Source: Paenibacillus sp. FSL R5-0912 (GTDB lineage: Bacteria; Bacillota; Bacilli; Paenibacillales; Paenibacillaceae). From it: a stretch of 64,000 nucleotides of DNA. How positions within the stretch are numbered: the first letter of the stretch is position 1; each line of letters begins with the position of its first letter. The stretch is from the NCBI RefSeq assembly GCF_000758605.1, contig NZ_CP009282.1:248001-312000 (forward strand). Direction: 5' to 3'. Below, one piece after another: positions 17,693 to 26,305 of this stretch. Under the pieces are notes generated by a model. That model was not told where the DNA came from. It worked only from the letters and a program-made list of their open reading frames with translations, and did not search any database. The position numbers and the translations under genes are program-made.

Positions 17693-18571
17693 TTACTTAA
17701 TGCCTGTCAGCACAATGCCCTCCACAAACTGCTTCTGGGCGATAGCGAACAGAGTGACAATCGGAACCATAGCCAGGACAGAGGCGACCATCAGCAGATG
17801 CCACGGCGGTATGCGGAAACGTGATGAGGTGAGCGAGGCCATGCCGACCGGAAGCGTGAATTTGTCCGAAGAGCTTAAGTAGAGCACAGGAGTCAGCAGA
17901 TCATTCCAGCTGTAGATAAAAGCAAAGATCGCCACGGTCGCCAGCGCCGGTGCAGACAGCGGAAGCGCGATGGTCCGCCACATCCGCAGCTCGCCGCAGC
18001 CGTCAATCCGTCCGGCGTCGAACAATTCCTCGGGCAATGTAGAGAAGAACTGCCGCAGCAGGAAGATGTTATACGCCGAGCCGAAGAAGGCGGGGACGAT
18101 CAGCGGCAGGAAGGTGTCGATCCACTGCATTTTGGAGAACAGCACGAACTGCGGAATCATAATCGCCGGATAAGGCAGCATCATGGTGCTCAGCAGCAGG
18201 ATGAACCAGAAGTTGTTGCCGCGTCCCCGGTATCTGGCGAACCCGTAAGCGACCAGCGCCGAAGAGAGCAGGGTGCCGAAGACGGAGAGGCCGGCGATAA
18301 TCAGGCTGTTCTTGTACAGTGTGCCGAACTGTAGAGTCTCGAAGATTTCGGTATAGTTGCTCCAGGCCCAGCTCTCCGGCAGGAAGGTCGGCGGGAACTT
18401 CAGCATTTCCCGTTTCGACTTCAGCGAGGTGGAGACCATGAAGAACAGCGGCAGCAGCATGAGGAATGTGGTGATTATCAGTGTGATGAAGCTGGCGATC
18501 TTCACGGGATCCGCCCTCCGGCGCAGCCGGGAAGGCGGGCCGAGCGGGCTCGCGGCCTTAACGGTACTCAT
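17693..18571 (-). CDS. Sugar ABC transporter permease, MalG-like
   Basis: A 292-residue inner-membrane permease with six predicted hydrophobic segments. The ATPase-coupling EAA loop is degenerate: EELFDAGRIDGCGELRMWRTIALPLSAPALATV. It belongs to the CUT1 MalG/LacG branch. The gene overlaps the stop of the upstream permease by ATGA, indicating translational coupling, and has GGAGG inside that gene. It ends 40 bases before the binding-protein start. It forms a heterodimer with the product of 18568-19467. Confidence 0.87.
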   Translation of the reverse strand: MSTVKAASPLGPPSRLRRRADPVKIASFITLIITTFLMLLPLFFMVSTSLKSKREMLKFPPTFLPESWAWSNYTEIFETLQFGTLYKNSLIIAGLSVFGTLLSSALVAYGFARYRGRGNNFWFILLLSTMMLPYPAIMIPQFVLFSKMQWIDTFLPLIVPAFFGSAYNIFLLRQFFSTLPEELFDAGRIDGCGELRMWRTIALPLSAPALATVAIFAFIYSWNDLLTPVLYLSSSDKFTLPVGMASLTSSRFRIPPWHLLMVASVLAMVPIVTLFAIAQKQFVEGIVLTGIK

Positions 18572-19467
18572 CGGCGGCTGCCTCCTTCATAGTGGACATA
18601 ACGGTTAGACAGCTTCATAATAATGGCCGTGAACAGCATGACGACAATCAGCAGGACCCAGGCGAGCGCGGAAGAGTAACCGGCCCGGTATTCCTTGAAG
18701 GCACTGGTATACAGATTGTAGACGTAGAACCAGGTGGAGTAGTTAGGCCCCCCTTGGGTCATGACGAAGGCTTGCGTGAACACCTGGAAGGAGTCGATCA
18801 GACCCATAATCAGCTGGAACAACAGGACTGGTGAGATCATCGGCAGAGTGATATTCATGAAAATGCGGAAGCGTCCTGCCCCGTCCAGGTTAGCGGCTTC
18901 AATCAGGCTGGCCGGGACCCCCTGCAGACCAGCGAGGAAGAGAATCATGCCCGAGCCCGCTGTCCAGAAGGACATGATAATCAGGGCGTAGAGCGCCGTA
19001 TCGGGATTCATCAGCCAGGCCGGGCCGTGGATGCCGAACCAGGAGAGCATATAGTTGAAGAGGCCGATCTGCGGGTTGAAGATCCAGTACCAGAGGAGCG
19101 ACATCGCAACGCCGGAGACCATGCTCGGGAAATACATCGCTGTCCGGAAGAAACCACGCCAGGGGATGGTCTGATGCAGCAGCAGAGCGAACCCGAGACC
19201 GAGCAGCAATTGCACCGGCACGCTGATGAAGGTATATCTTAGCGTGACTGTTACGGACCGCCAGAACAGCTCGTTATGGAACATTTCCGTGTAATTGGCG
19301 AGACCGATGAACTTGGGCGGATGAATAATGTCATAATCGGTGAAACTGTAGTACAGCGACGACAAGATAGGATAGAGGGCGAAGATAAGGAAGCCAATCA
19401 GCCATGGGGAAATGAACAGATACATGTAGAACGTCTGCCGCCGGCTCTCACTCTTAATCACGAACAC
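18568..19467 (-). CDS. Sugar ABC transporter permease, MalF-like
   Basis: A 299-residue permease, six hydrophobic segments, with EAA motif ASLIEAANLDGAGRFRIF followed by PMISPVLLFQL. The N-terminus (FYMYLFISPWLIGFLIFALYP) is typical of MalF/LacF proteins without the extra MalF domain. It is the first gene of the operon and follows the promoter and LacI-like operators at 19490-19654. A GTG start is used; the ribosome site (AAAGG) is modest, and a second in-frame GTG two codons later is possible. Confidence 0.85.
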   Translation of the reverse strand: MFVIKSESRRQTFYMYLFISPWLIGFLIFALYPILSSLYYSFTDYDIIHPPKFIGLANYTEMFHNELFWRSVTVTLRYTFISVPVQLLLGLGFALLLHQTIPWRGFFRTAMYFPSMVSGVAMSLLWYWIFNPQIGLFNYMLSWFGIHGPAWLMNPDTALYALIIMSFWTAGSGMILFLAGLQGVPASLIEAANLDGAGRFRIFMNITLPMISPVLLFQLIMGLIDSFQVFTQAFVMTQGGPNYSTWFYVYNLYTSAFKEYRAGYSSALAWVLLIVVMLFTAIIMKLSNRYVHYEGGSRR

Positions 19468-19489
19468 ACCAGCCTTTCTTTCTTAAAAG

Positions 19490-19503
19490 TATAAGCGCTT
19501 TAA
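19490..19503. promoter_or_regulatory. LacI-type operator candidate O1
   Basis: TATAAGCGCTTTAA with the AGCGCT core. Its extension (GCTTTAACTTTA) repeats directly at O2, 72 bases away. Confidence 0.55.
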
Positions 19504-19561
19504 CTTTAATGATAAATGAAAGTAGAAATTCGCCCATTTAATAGAGATAAATAATAATAAG

Positions 19562-19575
19562 TTTAACCGCTTTAA
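19562..19575. promoter_or_regulatory. LacI-type operator candidate O2
   Basis: TTTAACCGCTTTAA, a near palindrome (TTAAA..TTTAA halves), located just downstream of the predicted transcription start, where binding would block transcription. Confidence 0.6.
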
Positions 19576-19599
19576 CTTTTAGGCCGCCCTGTTGCACTA

Positions 19600-19628
19600 A
19601 TCATAGTGGATGGAACGGAAATAATCAA
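19600..19628 (-). promoter_or_regulatory. SigA promoter of the sugar ABC-kinase-GH4 operon
   Basis: On the minus strand: -35 TTGATT (19628-19623), exactly 17 bases, -10 TATGAT (19605-19600). Transcription would start near 19593. Confidence 0.75.
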
Positions 19629-19642
19629 CAGTTATTTCGTTA

Positions 19643-19654
19643 ATAAAGCGCTAC
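19643..19654. promoter_or_regulatory. LacI/CcpA-type operator candidate O3
   Basis: AATAAAGCGCTA just upstream of the -35. On the minus strand TGGTAGCGCTTTA resembles a cre (CcpA) site as well as a LacI-family site. Confidence 0.45.
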
Positions 19655-19887
19655 CAGTCAATAAATATAACAAGATAAAGGAATGTGTTGCTGAAAATGC
19701 AGAAAATTTCATTGCGTGCATGAAAATTATGTAAGGTAATATAACATAGATAAAGGGTTTGAGGTTTGCATCTGAGCCTGTTGGCTCTATATTTCATAAG
19801 TCTGCTGGAAGTGATGTTATGTATTCTTCGTATGGAAGAATCGTTGGTGACTCCGGAGAGCCACTGCATCCAGCCACCAGCCACAGC

Positions 19888-19912
19888 AAAAAGCCGCCCG
19901 GCACGGCCGGAC
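19888..19912 (-). terminator. Terminator of udk
   Basis: CCGGC-CGT-GCCGG hairpin on the minus strand, followed by GCGGCTTTTTG. Confidence 0.65.
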
Positions 19913-19953
19913 AGCTCTCATTCAACTAAGGTATAGGCAGATTGCTGCTCTGC

Positions 19954-20583
19954 TTACGTCCACTGATGATCGCCGGACAGATATTTCTCGGTCAATACGG
20001 ACAGCAGCTGAATCCCTACTTCATTCTGTCCGCCTTCCGGAATAATCAGGTCAGCGTATTTCTTGGACGGCTCAATAAAAGCTTCGTGCATCGGCTTAAC
20101 CGTGGTCAGATATTGGGTGTGGATCGAACGGATCGTCCGGCCGCGTTCCTCGATATCGCGCAGTACCCGGCGAAGGATACGCACATCGGGGTCGGTATCC
20201 ACGAATACCTTAATGTTCAGCTGCTCGCGCAGCTTCTCGTCGGAGAGGACATGAAGCCCTTCAAGGATGACGATATTGTTCGGTGCAAGCCGAACGGTCT
20301 TCTCGGTAGAGCGGGCATGCACGGTGAAATCATACACTGGGGCAAATGCGGCTTGTCCGGCTTTCAGACAATCTAAATGCTCTATCAGCAGTTCCGTATC
20401 AAAGGCCAGCGGGTGATCGTAATTAATCGCACCGCGTTCAGCCATGCTGAGGTAAGAATGGTCTTTATAGTAGTTATCCTGAGATATGAACGTCACTTTG
20501 TCAGATCCAAGACGGTCAATAACGGAGCGCGCTACCGTCGTTTTGCCGGAACCGGTCCCGCCGGCGATACCAATAATAAGCAT
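19954..20583 (-). CDS. udk: Uridine kinase
   Basis: A 209-residue uridine/cytidine kinase, the normal family length. The Walker A loop IGIAGGTGSGKTT is at residues 4-16. FISQDNYYKDHSYL, NYDHPLAFD and VILEGLHVL follow, all conserved in Udk. It phosphorylates uridine and cytidine to UMP and CMP in pyrimidine salvage. The ATG at 20583 gives the expected N-terminus; the ribosome site GGGAGG is 14 bases upstream, longer than usual, and the 15-codon extension upstream has no support. It is monocistronic, with a terminator behind it, and divergent from the threonine aldolase-like gene. Confidence 0.9.
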   Translation of the reverse strand: MLIIGIAGGTGSGKTTVARSVIDRLGSDKVTFISQDNYYKDHSYLSMAERGAINYDHPLAFDTELLIEHLDCLKAGQAAFAPVYDFTVHARSTEKTVRLAPNNIVILEGLHVLSDEKLREQLNIKVFVDTDPDVRILRRVLRDIEERGRTIRSIHTQYLTTVKPMHEAFIEPSKKYADLIIPEGGQNEVGIQLLSVLTEKYLSGDHQWT

Positions 20584-20716
20584 GGTGTTTTTATAAACCT
20601 CCCTAAGCGATTGCCTTTGCAATTCCAATATTGTAGCACAGCGGTCAACTTATTTCACCTTGGATCAGGGGAATATCATGTGAACTTTCAAATAAATCGG
20701 GTATTTTAGCGGAAAA

Positions 20717-20725
20717 TGATATAAT
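20717..20725 (+). promoter_or_regulatory. Extended -10 promoter before the aldolase-like gene
   Basis: TGATATAAT: an exact TATAAT with an upstream TG. No good -35 at 17 bases, as is common for extended -10 promoters. Confidence 0.55.
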
Positions 20726-20775
20726 TTCAAGTATTCGTACAGATCGAGCATATTTAAAGGGAGCGGATTAGCGGA

Positions 20776-21867
20776 ATGAATGAGCAGAATGCTTTACTGG
20801 AAGCTTATAACGGGACAGAAGTGCAGCTGGCAGGCCATGGAAAAAGAGGGATATCCGTGCTGAAAGAAGCGCTGGCCGGAGTGGAGGAGCATCTCGCTGC
20901 CGACTTGTATGGGTCAGGCGCAGTAATAGAGGATTTCCAGGCGGAGATGGCCGGGGTGCTCGGCAAGGAAAGCAGTGTATTCTTCCCCAGCGGCACGATG
21001 GCCCAACAGATCGCCCTGCGGATCTGGAGTGACCGTAAGGGCAGCAGAAGAGTGGCCTACCACCCGCTCTGCCACCTGGAGATTCATGAGCAGGACGGGC
21101 TGAAGGAGCTGCATCATCTGGAGCCGCTGCTGCTGGCAGATAAAGACCGCCTGATCACAATGGATGATGTGAAGAATATGGGGCCGGGTATTGCTTGTCT
21201 GCTGCTTGAGCTTCCCCAGCGGGAGATCGGCGGGCAGCTGCCGGAATATGCTGAGCTGGAAGCTATTTCGGCCTATTGCCGGGAGCAGGGAATCATACTT
21301 CATTTGGATGGGGCGCGGCTGTTCGAAGTGCTGCCATACTACGGCAAGACAGCTGCCGAGGTCTGCGGGTTGTTCGACAGCGTATATATTTCCTTCTACA
21401 AAGGCATCGGCGGAATTGCCGGAGCGATCCTGGCCGGAAGCCGGGAATTCACGGAGGCGTCGAAGATCTGGAAACGGCGCCATGGCGGTGACCTGATCAG
21501 TCTCTATCCGTATATCCTGACAGCTAAGTATTATTACGGGCAGCGGATCGGCCGGATGGCCGGGTATTATGAGCAGGCCAAGGAGCTGGCTGCCTTATTC
21601 AACAGCTGCCATAAGGTGTCTACGCTGCCGGAGGTGCCGGTCTCGAATATGTTCCATGTACATTTCGCGTTATCCAGGGAGCAGGTTGCTCCGGTATTGA
21701 TTCAGGTGTACACAGAGACGGGAATCGGGCTGACCCCGCGGTTGAAAGAAACAGGGGAAGCTTCATGCTCGTATGAGCTGAACATCGGGGATCTTTACAG
21801 CGGAGTGTCCAAGCCTGCGCTGGAAGAAGCCTTCCGGCTGCTGGATACGCTGCTGCAGGAAGGCTAA
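20776..21867 (+). CDS. Threonine aldolase-like PLP enzyme (beta-eliminating lyase family)
   Basis: A 363-residue fold-type I PLP enzyme. The segment FFPSGTMAQQIALRIW is the cofactor-phosphate region. LHLDGARLFEV supplies the Asp that contacts the pyridine nitrogen and the following Arg. VYISFYKGIGGIAG carries the Schiff-base lysine (SFYKG). This matches low-specificity L-threonine aldolases, which cleave threonine to glycine and acetaldehyde, though the protein is a little longer and the substrate could be another beta-hydroxy amino acid. The ATG has GGGAGCGG upstream. The gene has its own promoter and terminator. Confidence 0.8.
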   Translation: MNEQNALLEAYNGTEVQLAGHGKRGISVLKEALAGVEEHLAADLYGSGAVIEDFQAEMAGVLGKESSVFFPSGTMAQQIALRIWSDRKGSRRVAYHPLCHLEIHEQDGLKELHHLEPLLLADKDRLITMDDVKNMGPGIACLLLELPQREIGGQLPEYAELEAISAYCREQGIILHLDGARLFEVLPYYGKTAAEVCGLFDSVYISFYKGIGGIAGAILAGSREFTEASKIWKRRHGGDLISLYPYILTAKYYYGQRIGRMAGYYEQAKELAALFNSCHKVSTLPEVPVSNMFHVHFALSREQVAPVLIQVYTETGIGLTPRLKETGEASCSYELNIGDLYSGVSKPALEEAFRLLDTLLQEG

Positions 21868-21879
21868 GGCGGGCAGAAC

Positions 21880-21916
21880 AAAAAGCAGCTTCCTTATAAG
21901 GGGAAGCTGCTTTTTG
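21880..21916 (+). terminator. Terminator of the aldolase-like gene
   Basis: Nearly perfect 14-bp stem AAAAAGCAGCTTCC/GGAAGCTGCTTTTT. The symmetric T/A flanks allow function on both strands. Confidence 0.85.
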
Positions 21917-21955
21917 TGTGGAGAGTTACACCTTCCATCTAGCCGGTCTGTCCCG

Positions 21956-23275
21956 TCACCGGTTCATCAGCGCCCGTACGAAGGAAACGCGGAGCAGCTG
22001 TTTTTTCATCAGCTTGGTGCGGAACTGGCGCTTCAATTGATTGTAGGCCTGAGGAGAGTGATTGCTCGCCCAGCTGTACATGAACTTGAAGTCGCTGTGG
22101 CTTTTGGCGGAGTTCATCAGGTAGTAAGAGATCGTATCATAGACGTTATGGTTGAACCACTCATTCATTTCCGCCTTGCTGTAGCCGAAGCGCTCGACGG
22201 CCATATTGCGGATGTTGCGCTTCTCCTCCAGATTCTCGATCAGGAACGACTGGCTGAGATTGAAGGTGATATTGTTGCCGTGAATCCGGTACACGCCCGC
22301 CAGCGTATCAATAAACCCGGCATCGCCGATCAGCAGCGCCCGCAGGTATATGGAAGCATCGTTGACCATACTCATATTCAGAATATCCATGCTCATCAGT
22401 GCCTCACGCTTGAATATGGCGGTTAAAGTTGATGCCGGCTTGGGATAGTTCTTCCGCTCGAAGTTCATGAAATAGTCGTGTTTGTCCGTGACGGGACTCA
22501 GCTCCAGACTGGAGATAGTGAGCTTCTGCGACTGGGAATACTCCAGGAATACGTTTGCGGCGACAAAAGACAGCTCCGGATGCAGCCGGTGAACCTTCAC
22601 GGCTTTGGTGAAATAGCTGCGGTCAATAAGATAGTCATCATCGTCCAGGAACAGGATGAATTCCCCGTCGCCATGTGCGGCCAGCGCTCTGCGGCGGTTA
22701 TTTCCGGGTCCGCTGTTGGTCTCATTCTGCATGAAGATGACGCGCGGCTCTGCTCCGAAGGTGGCGTTCATCATCTCCTGCGTACCGTCGCTGGAGCAAT
22801 CGTCAATGACGATAATTTCGGTATGCGGATAATCCTGCCGCAGAATGCTGTTCACTGCCTGCTGCAGGAAATCTTTTCTATTATAAGTAGTAATAATTAC
22901 ACTGACCTTCGGATGGCTTGCGGAACCGGCGTCCAGGTTGAGTGTAGACTCCTGCGTATCAGGCACGCTGCTGCTGAGTGCGGAAAGCGCCTGCATGAAC
23001 CCGTTAATTTCATCGATCTGAATATTAAATTGAGTGCTGACATAATACTGGAGCGCGTCATCCGAAGCCCGGCCTGCCAGAAAGGCATCCAGGACACCGT
23101 TCAGCGTCTCCAGATGTTCTTTGATTCCGGCATCACTCTCGCTGCTGCTGATATTCCTGGCCTGGCGGATCAGCTCCTCACGGGTCAGACCCCCGGCGGG
23201 CGGATGATGAATATCGTCACTCAGCTGATGCAGCAGATGCAGTCCTGCTTCATGTAAGTCCCCGCGGTGATCCAT
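21956..23275 (-). CDS. Glycosyltransferase family 2 protein with N-terminal extension
   Basis: A 439-residue protein. The first ~130 residues are a poorly conserved helical region. A GT-A domain then begins at PKVSVIITTYNRKDFLQQAV, continues with IIVIDDCSSDGTQEMM and has the metal-binding motif ILFLDDDDYL. The C-terminal ~120 residues are helical and may bind the acceptor or membrane. It is the last gene of the 28293-to-21956 polysaccharide cluster, separated from the flippase by 368 bases of repeats, so it may be transcribed separately. AGGAGGACTGATT precedes the ATG. The donor sugar is unknown. Confidence 0.8.
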   Translation of the reverse strand: MDHRGDLHEAGLHLLHQLSDDIHHPPAGGLTREELIRQARNISSSESDAGIKEHLETLNGVLDAFLAGRASDDALQYYVSTQFNIQIDEINGFMQALSALSSSVPDTQESTLNLDAGSASHPKVSVIITTYNRKDFLQQAVNSILRQDYPHTEIIVIDDCSSDGTQEMMNATFGAEPRVIFMQNETNSGPGNNRRRALAAHGDGEFILFLDDDDYLIDRSYFTKAVKVHRLHPELSFVAANVFLEYSQSQKLTISSLELSPVTDKHDYFMNFERKNYPKPASTLTAIFKREALMSMDILNMSMVNDASIYLRALLIGDAGFIDTLAGVYRIHGNNITFNLSQSFLIENLEEKRNIRNMAVERFGYSKAEMNEWFNHNVYDTISYYLMNSAKSHSDFKFMYSWASNHSPQAYNQLKRQFRTKLMKKQLLRVSFVRALMNR

Positions 23276-23280
23276 AATCA

Positions 23281-23352
23281 GTCCTCCTAAAAGTTTTATG
23301 GAGCAATGCTTCCTGGTTCGCTTCGCAATAAAACTCGCTTCGGAAGCATAGG
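23281..23352. repeat. Dispersed intergenic repeat, copy 2
   Basis: Second copy of the element at 15077-15146 (TTCGCTTCGCAATAAAACTC, then GCTTCGGAAGCATAGGC). It also contains the internal palindrome GCTTCGGAAGC. Confidence 0.6.
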
Positions 23353-23385
23353 CTAAATGTTGTGAAAATCATCAGCGTAATTTAA

Positions 23386-23582
23386 ATAGTTGGATTTTCT
23401 CCATTTATGTTCCCGATTGTGAGGATCATTCTAAAGTTAGTTGGAAAAACTCCACTTAAAAATGCACATTTCGCGGGAAGAGGGCTGGAGGGCAGCAAGT
23501 AAATGCCTTTTTTCCAACTATTCGCGTACAGAGTGCGAAAAACGGTAAATTAAGCTACGTTTTTCCACTTAAAAAACTGGGG
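23386..23582. repeat. Non-coding stretch with diverged direct and inverted repeats
   Basis: TAGTTGGATTTTCTCCATTT (23388 onward) recurs as TTAGTTGGAAAAACTCCACT (23437 onward). An inverted TTTTTTCCAACTA is at 23508-23520, and CGTTTTTCCACTTAAAA comes near 23558. No coding potential was recognised. Confidence 0.45.
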
Positions 23583-23643
23583 GAGGTGTTCTGGCAGCTT
23601 GCATGCGGCTGGAATGGGAATCTGCACTACCCCATTTCCAGCA

Positions 23644-25182
23644 TTACAGCGTCTGCCCGGCCGCAACCTTCCGCTTAAGCTTGAGCTTCGTTCTGAATTT
23701 CTTGGCGTAGCTCCAGGTGTAGAGGAAGACCTCGCGTTCCATCAGAGAGCCCACCAGGAAATAGATCGGCAGGATAATCACACCCAGCAGCGCGCCCCAG
23801 AGGATTACGCCGGTGTAGGAGGTGATGCTCAGATTCAGCTTGGTCGTAATGAACACGATTGCCGCGAAGACGGCGACGTTCGTAAGCCATCTGCGAAAGG
23901 TGATCCACGGGCTGCGCTCCAGCAGCACTCTGCTGGCGTAGACCACAATATCGATCGAACGGTAGAGCAGAGCGACAATAGTTCCCATCAGCACACCGTA
24001 GATTCCGAAGAAGATTACGAACACAATCGAAGCTCCGAGGTTGATCGCTGACTCCAGAATCGAACGGAACTGTGTGTTGCGGAAATGTCCGGCAATGGTG
24101 ATCAGATTGTTCGACGACGTGCGGGCATTGGTCAGAAGCTTGATCGCCACGAACAGAACCGGCAGCCAGACATTGATATAATTCACATCGTTGACCCCGG
24201 CGGTGTACAGCCGCATGAATGGCAGGATCAGAATGTAGACCACCGTCAGGATGGAGAAGATCAGGCCCATAAAGTAGACCTCGTAAGCATCATAGAATTT
24301 GATGAAGGCCTCCTTGCCCTCATGATAGCTCTGCCCCAGCGCCGATTTGACGCTGCCGTTGACGGTCTGGACGATGTTGTCGACGATGGTGAAGATCATA
24401 TTGTACATGACATAGATGCTGACAATCTTCAGGTTGGTGAAGATCGTCAGGATCAGCACGTCCGTATTACGGAAGACGAGATAAGAAATCTCATGCACCA
24501 TAACGGAATTCTTCTGCCCGATCGCAGTGAAATCCGGCTTCATGCTGAGGTCCATCCATTTGTAATGCCGTTTCGCATAAATGTAGAACGCAACAATCTG
24601 CAGCAGGGTCAGCACGAAGAACGAGGCCTGGACGGCGATGATGTTCACGCCCTGCAGCAGCAGGATGATCCGCACCACGTTGTTCAGAATGTTCGCTACT
24701 GTGACGATAGAGGTCTCAATATAGCTTTTACCCTCAGCAATCAGGAGGACCCTGAATTTGCCCTGGAAGTAATAATTGATTGCTCCGCCGAGGCCGGAGA
24801 ACAGGATAATCGCTGCAATGCTAATGCTGCTGATCTCCGAATGGATAACCAGCGGATAGATGACCGACAGCAGCACGACCGAGATGAAATAGTAGATCCC
24901 GGTTTTTTTGTAGTAGCTGGAGGTAGCGGCCAGGATGGAGTTGATATGGCCCCGGTCGTTGCCGGCCACCGGCTTATAGAGTGCCTGCAGCGATGCCGCA
25001 CCAACCCCTGCCTCAAGCAGGGCGAAATAACTGATAATCTGCACAATCGAGGCAATCAGTCCGTTCGCTTCCGAGCCGTAGTTAACCATGATCAGGCGGG
25101 GGATGAAGAAACCGAGGATAATGGTAATCACCTGGCTGGTAAGCCCGAAGCCCAGGTTCAGCATGCTCCGTTTAGCTTTCAT
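23644..25182 (-). CDS. Polysaccharide flippase (Wzx/MOP superfamily)
   Basis: A 512-residue membrane protein with about 12-14 hydrophobic segments. The N-terminus (LGFGLTSQVITIILGFFIPR, NYGSEANGLIASI) is typical of lipid-linked oligosaccharide flippases. There are clusters of basic residues on the predicted cytoplasmic loops and a Lys/Arg-rich C-terminus (FRTKLKLKRKVAAG). It would move undecaprenyl-linked repeat units across the membrane for surface-polysaccharide assembly. It overlaps the pyruvyltransferase-family gene by 11 bases, indicating one operon with the transferases upstream. Confidence 0.85.
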   Translation of the reverse strand: MKAKRSMLNLGFGLTSQVITIILGFFIPRLIMVNYGSEANGLIASIVQIISYFALLEAGVGAASLQALYKPVAGNDRGHINSILAATSSYYKKTGIYYFISVVLLSVIYPLVIHSEISSISIAAIILFSGLGGAINYYFQGKFRVLLIAEGKSYIETSIVTVANILNNVVRIILLLQGVNIIAVQASFFVLTLLQIVAFYIYAKRHYKWMDLSMKPDFTAIGQKNSVMVHEISYLVFRNTDVLILTIFTNLKIVSIYVMYNMIFTIVDNIVQTVNGSVKSALGQSYHEGKEAFIKFYDAYEVYFMGLIFSILTVVYILILPFMRLYTAGVNDVNYINVWLPVLFVAIKLLTNARTSSNNLITIAGHFRNTQFRSILESAINLGASIVFVIFFGIYGVLMGTIVALLYRSIDIVVYASRVLLERSPWITFRRWLTNVAVFAAIVFITTKLNLSITSYTGVILWGALLGVIILPIYFLVGSLMEREVFLYTWSYAKKFRTKLKLKRKVAAGQTL

Positions 25183-26305
25183 AGCTTCTTCTCCCTTCCA
25201 GCAGCGGTTCGGGTGTCAGATAAGCATCCAATTGCTTGAAATGCTTCTCCGCCTGGTTCGCCTGCAGCGTTACATCGAGCGTACCCGCAGCCATACTCTC
25301 ATAGACCTGCTCGGGTGTAAGCTCAGCCAGATGGGCGAAGTCCGTATACGCTCCCCCGAAATAAGCATCCTGCATCACGTTGATCATCTTGTTGCTGTAA
25401 GCTACGGGAAACACCGGTTTGCCGAATACCCAGCCTAGGATCATTGCATGGAATCTGGAGGCGACGATGCAGCTTGCCCCGGACAGCACGGCGAGAATCT
25501 CATCCATATCTGTTTTGTAGAGATGAGCGTGGGTGTGGGCCTGAAGCTCCGCCGGAATCAGATTCAGGATCAGACTGATCGCTTCCTGGTCCCCTTCATG
25601 CTGGCAGAAGGACATGAAATGCACATCATACCCCTGCTGAATGAAATAGATTGCAACATCTTTCATTTTTTCATAATAGAGGTTGTCAAAACCGTCTAAA
25701 GCTTTGGACGAAGGCTTGATCACGGAAATGGCAAGGGTCTTACCCGTCACGACCGGAGCTTTTCCGCCGCTGTATTTCAACTGAAAAATAATATCCGGCG
25801 CAAGCCGCACATTGTCCAGATCCTTAAACAGGTCATAGGAATATTGCTCCCGGAAAGAGACATCGGCATAATTCTGGAAGATTTCCCTATATTGCTGGTA
25901 GTAGGCCTCATCCTTATACGGACCAAAGTTCGCGCCCATCAGGTAGTAGGGTTTGCTTTTATTGCGGAGGGCTTCAGCACCAGCCACATATTCTTCCCAC
26001 TGTTCACCCTGCATAAAAATAGACCCGCCGATATGCACGGTTCCGTCGCCCTGATCCGTCAGCAGCTTCTGTACGAAGTTCGGATGAAGCTTTAGTTTGC
26101 GGAAAATATAGTTGATCCCCCGCAGCAGCACGGAGTCCGAGGCATACACCTTGAGGTTGTGGAGATCTTTGAAGACGAGCTTATATTGCTGCGGGGCAAT
26201 CAGCATAAACCGGGTACCGGGGTATCGCTCACATAACACTTTTATGAACAAATCATCGCCCAAATTGAACTCTGTATATGCATTGATCATCATCGTCTTC
26301 TTCAT
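25172..26305 (-). CDS. Polysaccharide pyruvyl transferase family protein (CsaB-like)
   Basis: A 377-residue protein with INAYTEFNLGDDLFIKVLC near the start, GGSIFMQG, YYLMGANFGPY and the late SRFHAMILGWVFGKP motif, all hallmarks of the pyruvyltransferase (PF04230) family. Members add ketal-linked pyruvate to sugars of exopolysaccharide or secondary wall polymers; such wall decorations can anchor SLH-domain proteins. It sits between a glycosyltransferase (4-base ATGA overlap) and the flippase. It could modify the cluster's repeat unit, though some members act as plain sugar transferases. Confidence 0.82.
   Translation of the reverse strand: MKKTMMINAYTEFNLGDDLFIKVLCERYPGTRFMLIAPQQYKLVFKDLHNLKVYASDSVLLRGINYIFRKLKLHPNFVQKLLTDQGDGTVHIGGSIFMQGEQWEEYVAGAEALRNKSKPYYLMGANFGPYKDEAYYQQYREIFQNYADVSFREQYSYDLFKDLDNVRLAPDIIFQLKYSGGKAPVVTGKTLAISVIKPSSKALDGFDNLYYEKMKDVAIYFIQQGYDVHFMSFCQHEGDQEAISLILNLIPAELQAHTHAHLYKTDMDEILAVLSGASCIVASRFHAMILGWVFGKPVFPVAYSNKMINVMQDAYFGGAYTDFAHLAELTPEQVYESMAAGTLDVTLQANQAEKHFKQLDAYLTPEPLLEGRRSYES

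Noticed and set aside
24085..25239. 384-codon plus-strand ORF opposite the flippase
   Set aside because: A shadow of the transmembrane gene on the other strand, rich in Asp/His/Gln as expected for antisense of hydrophobic codons.
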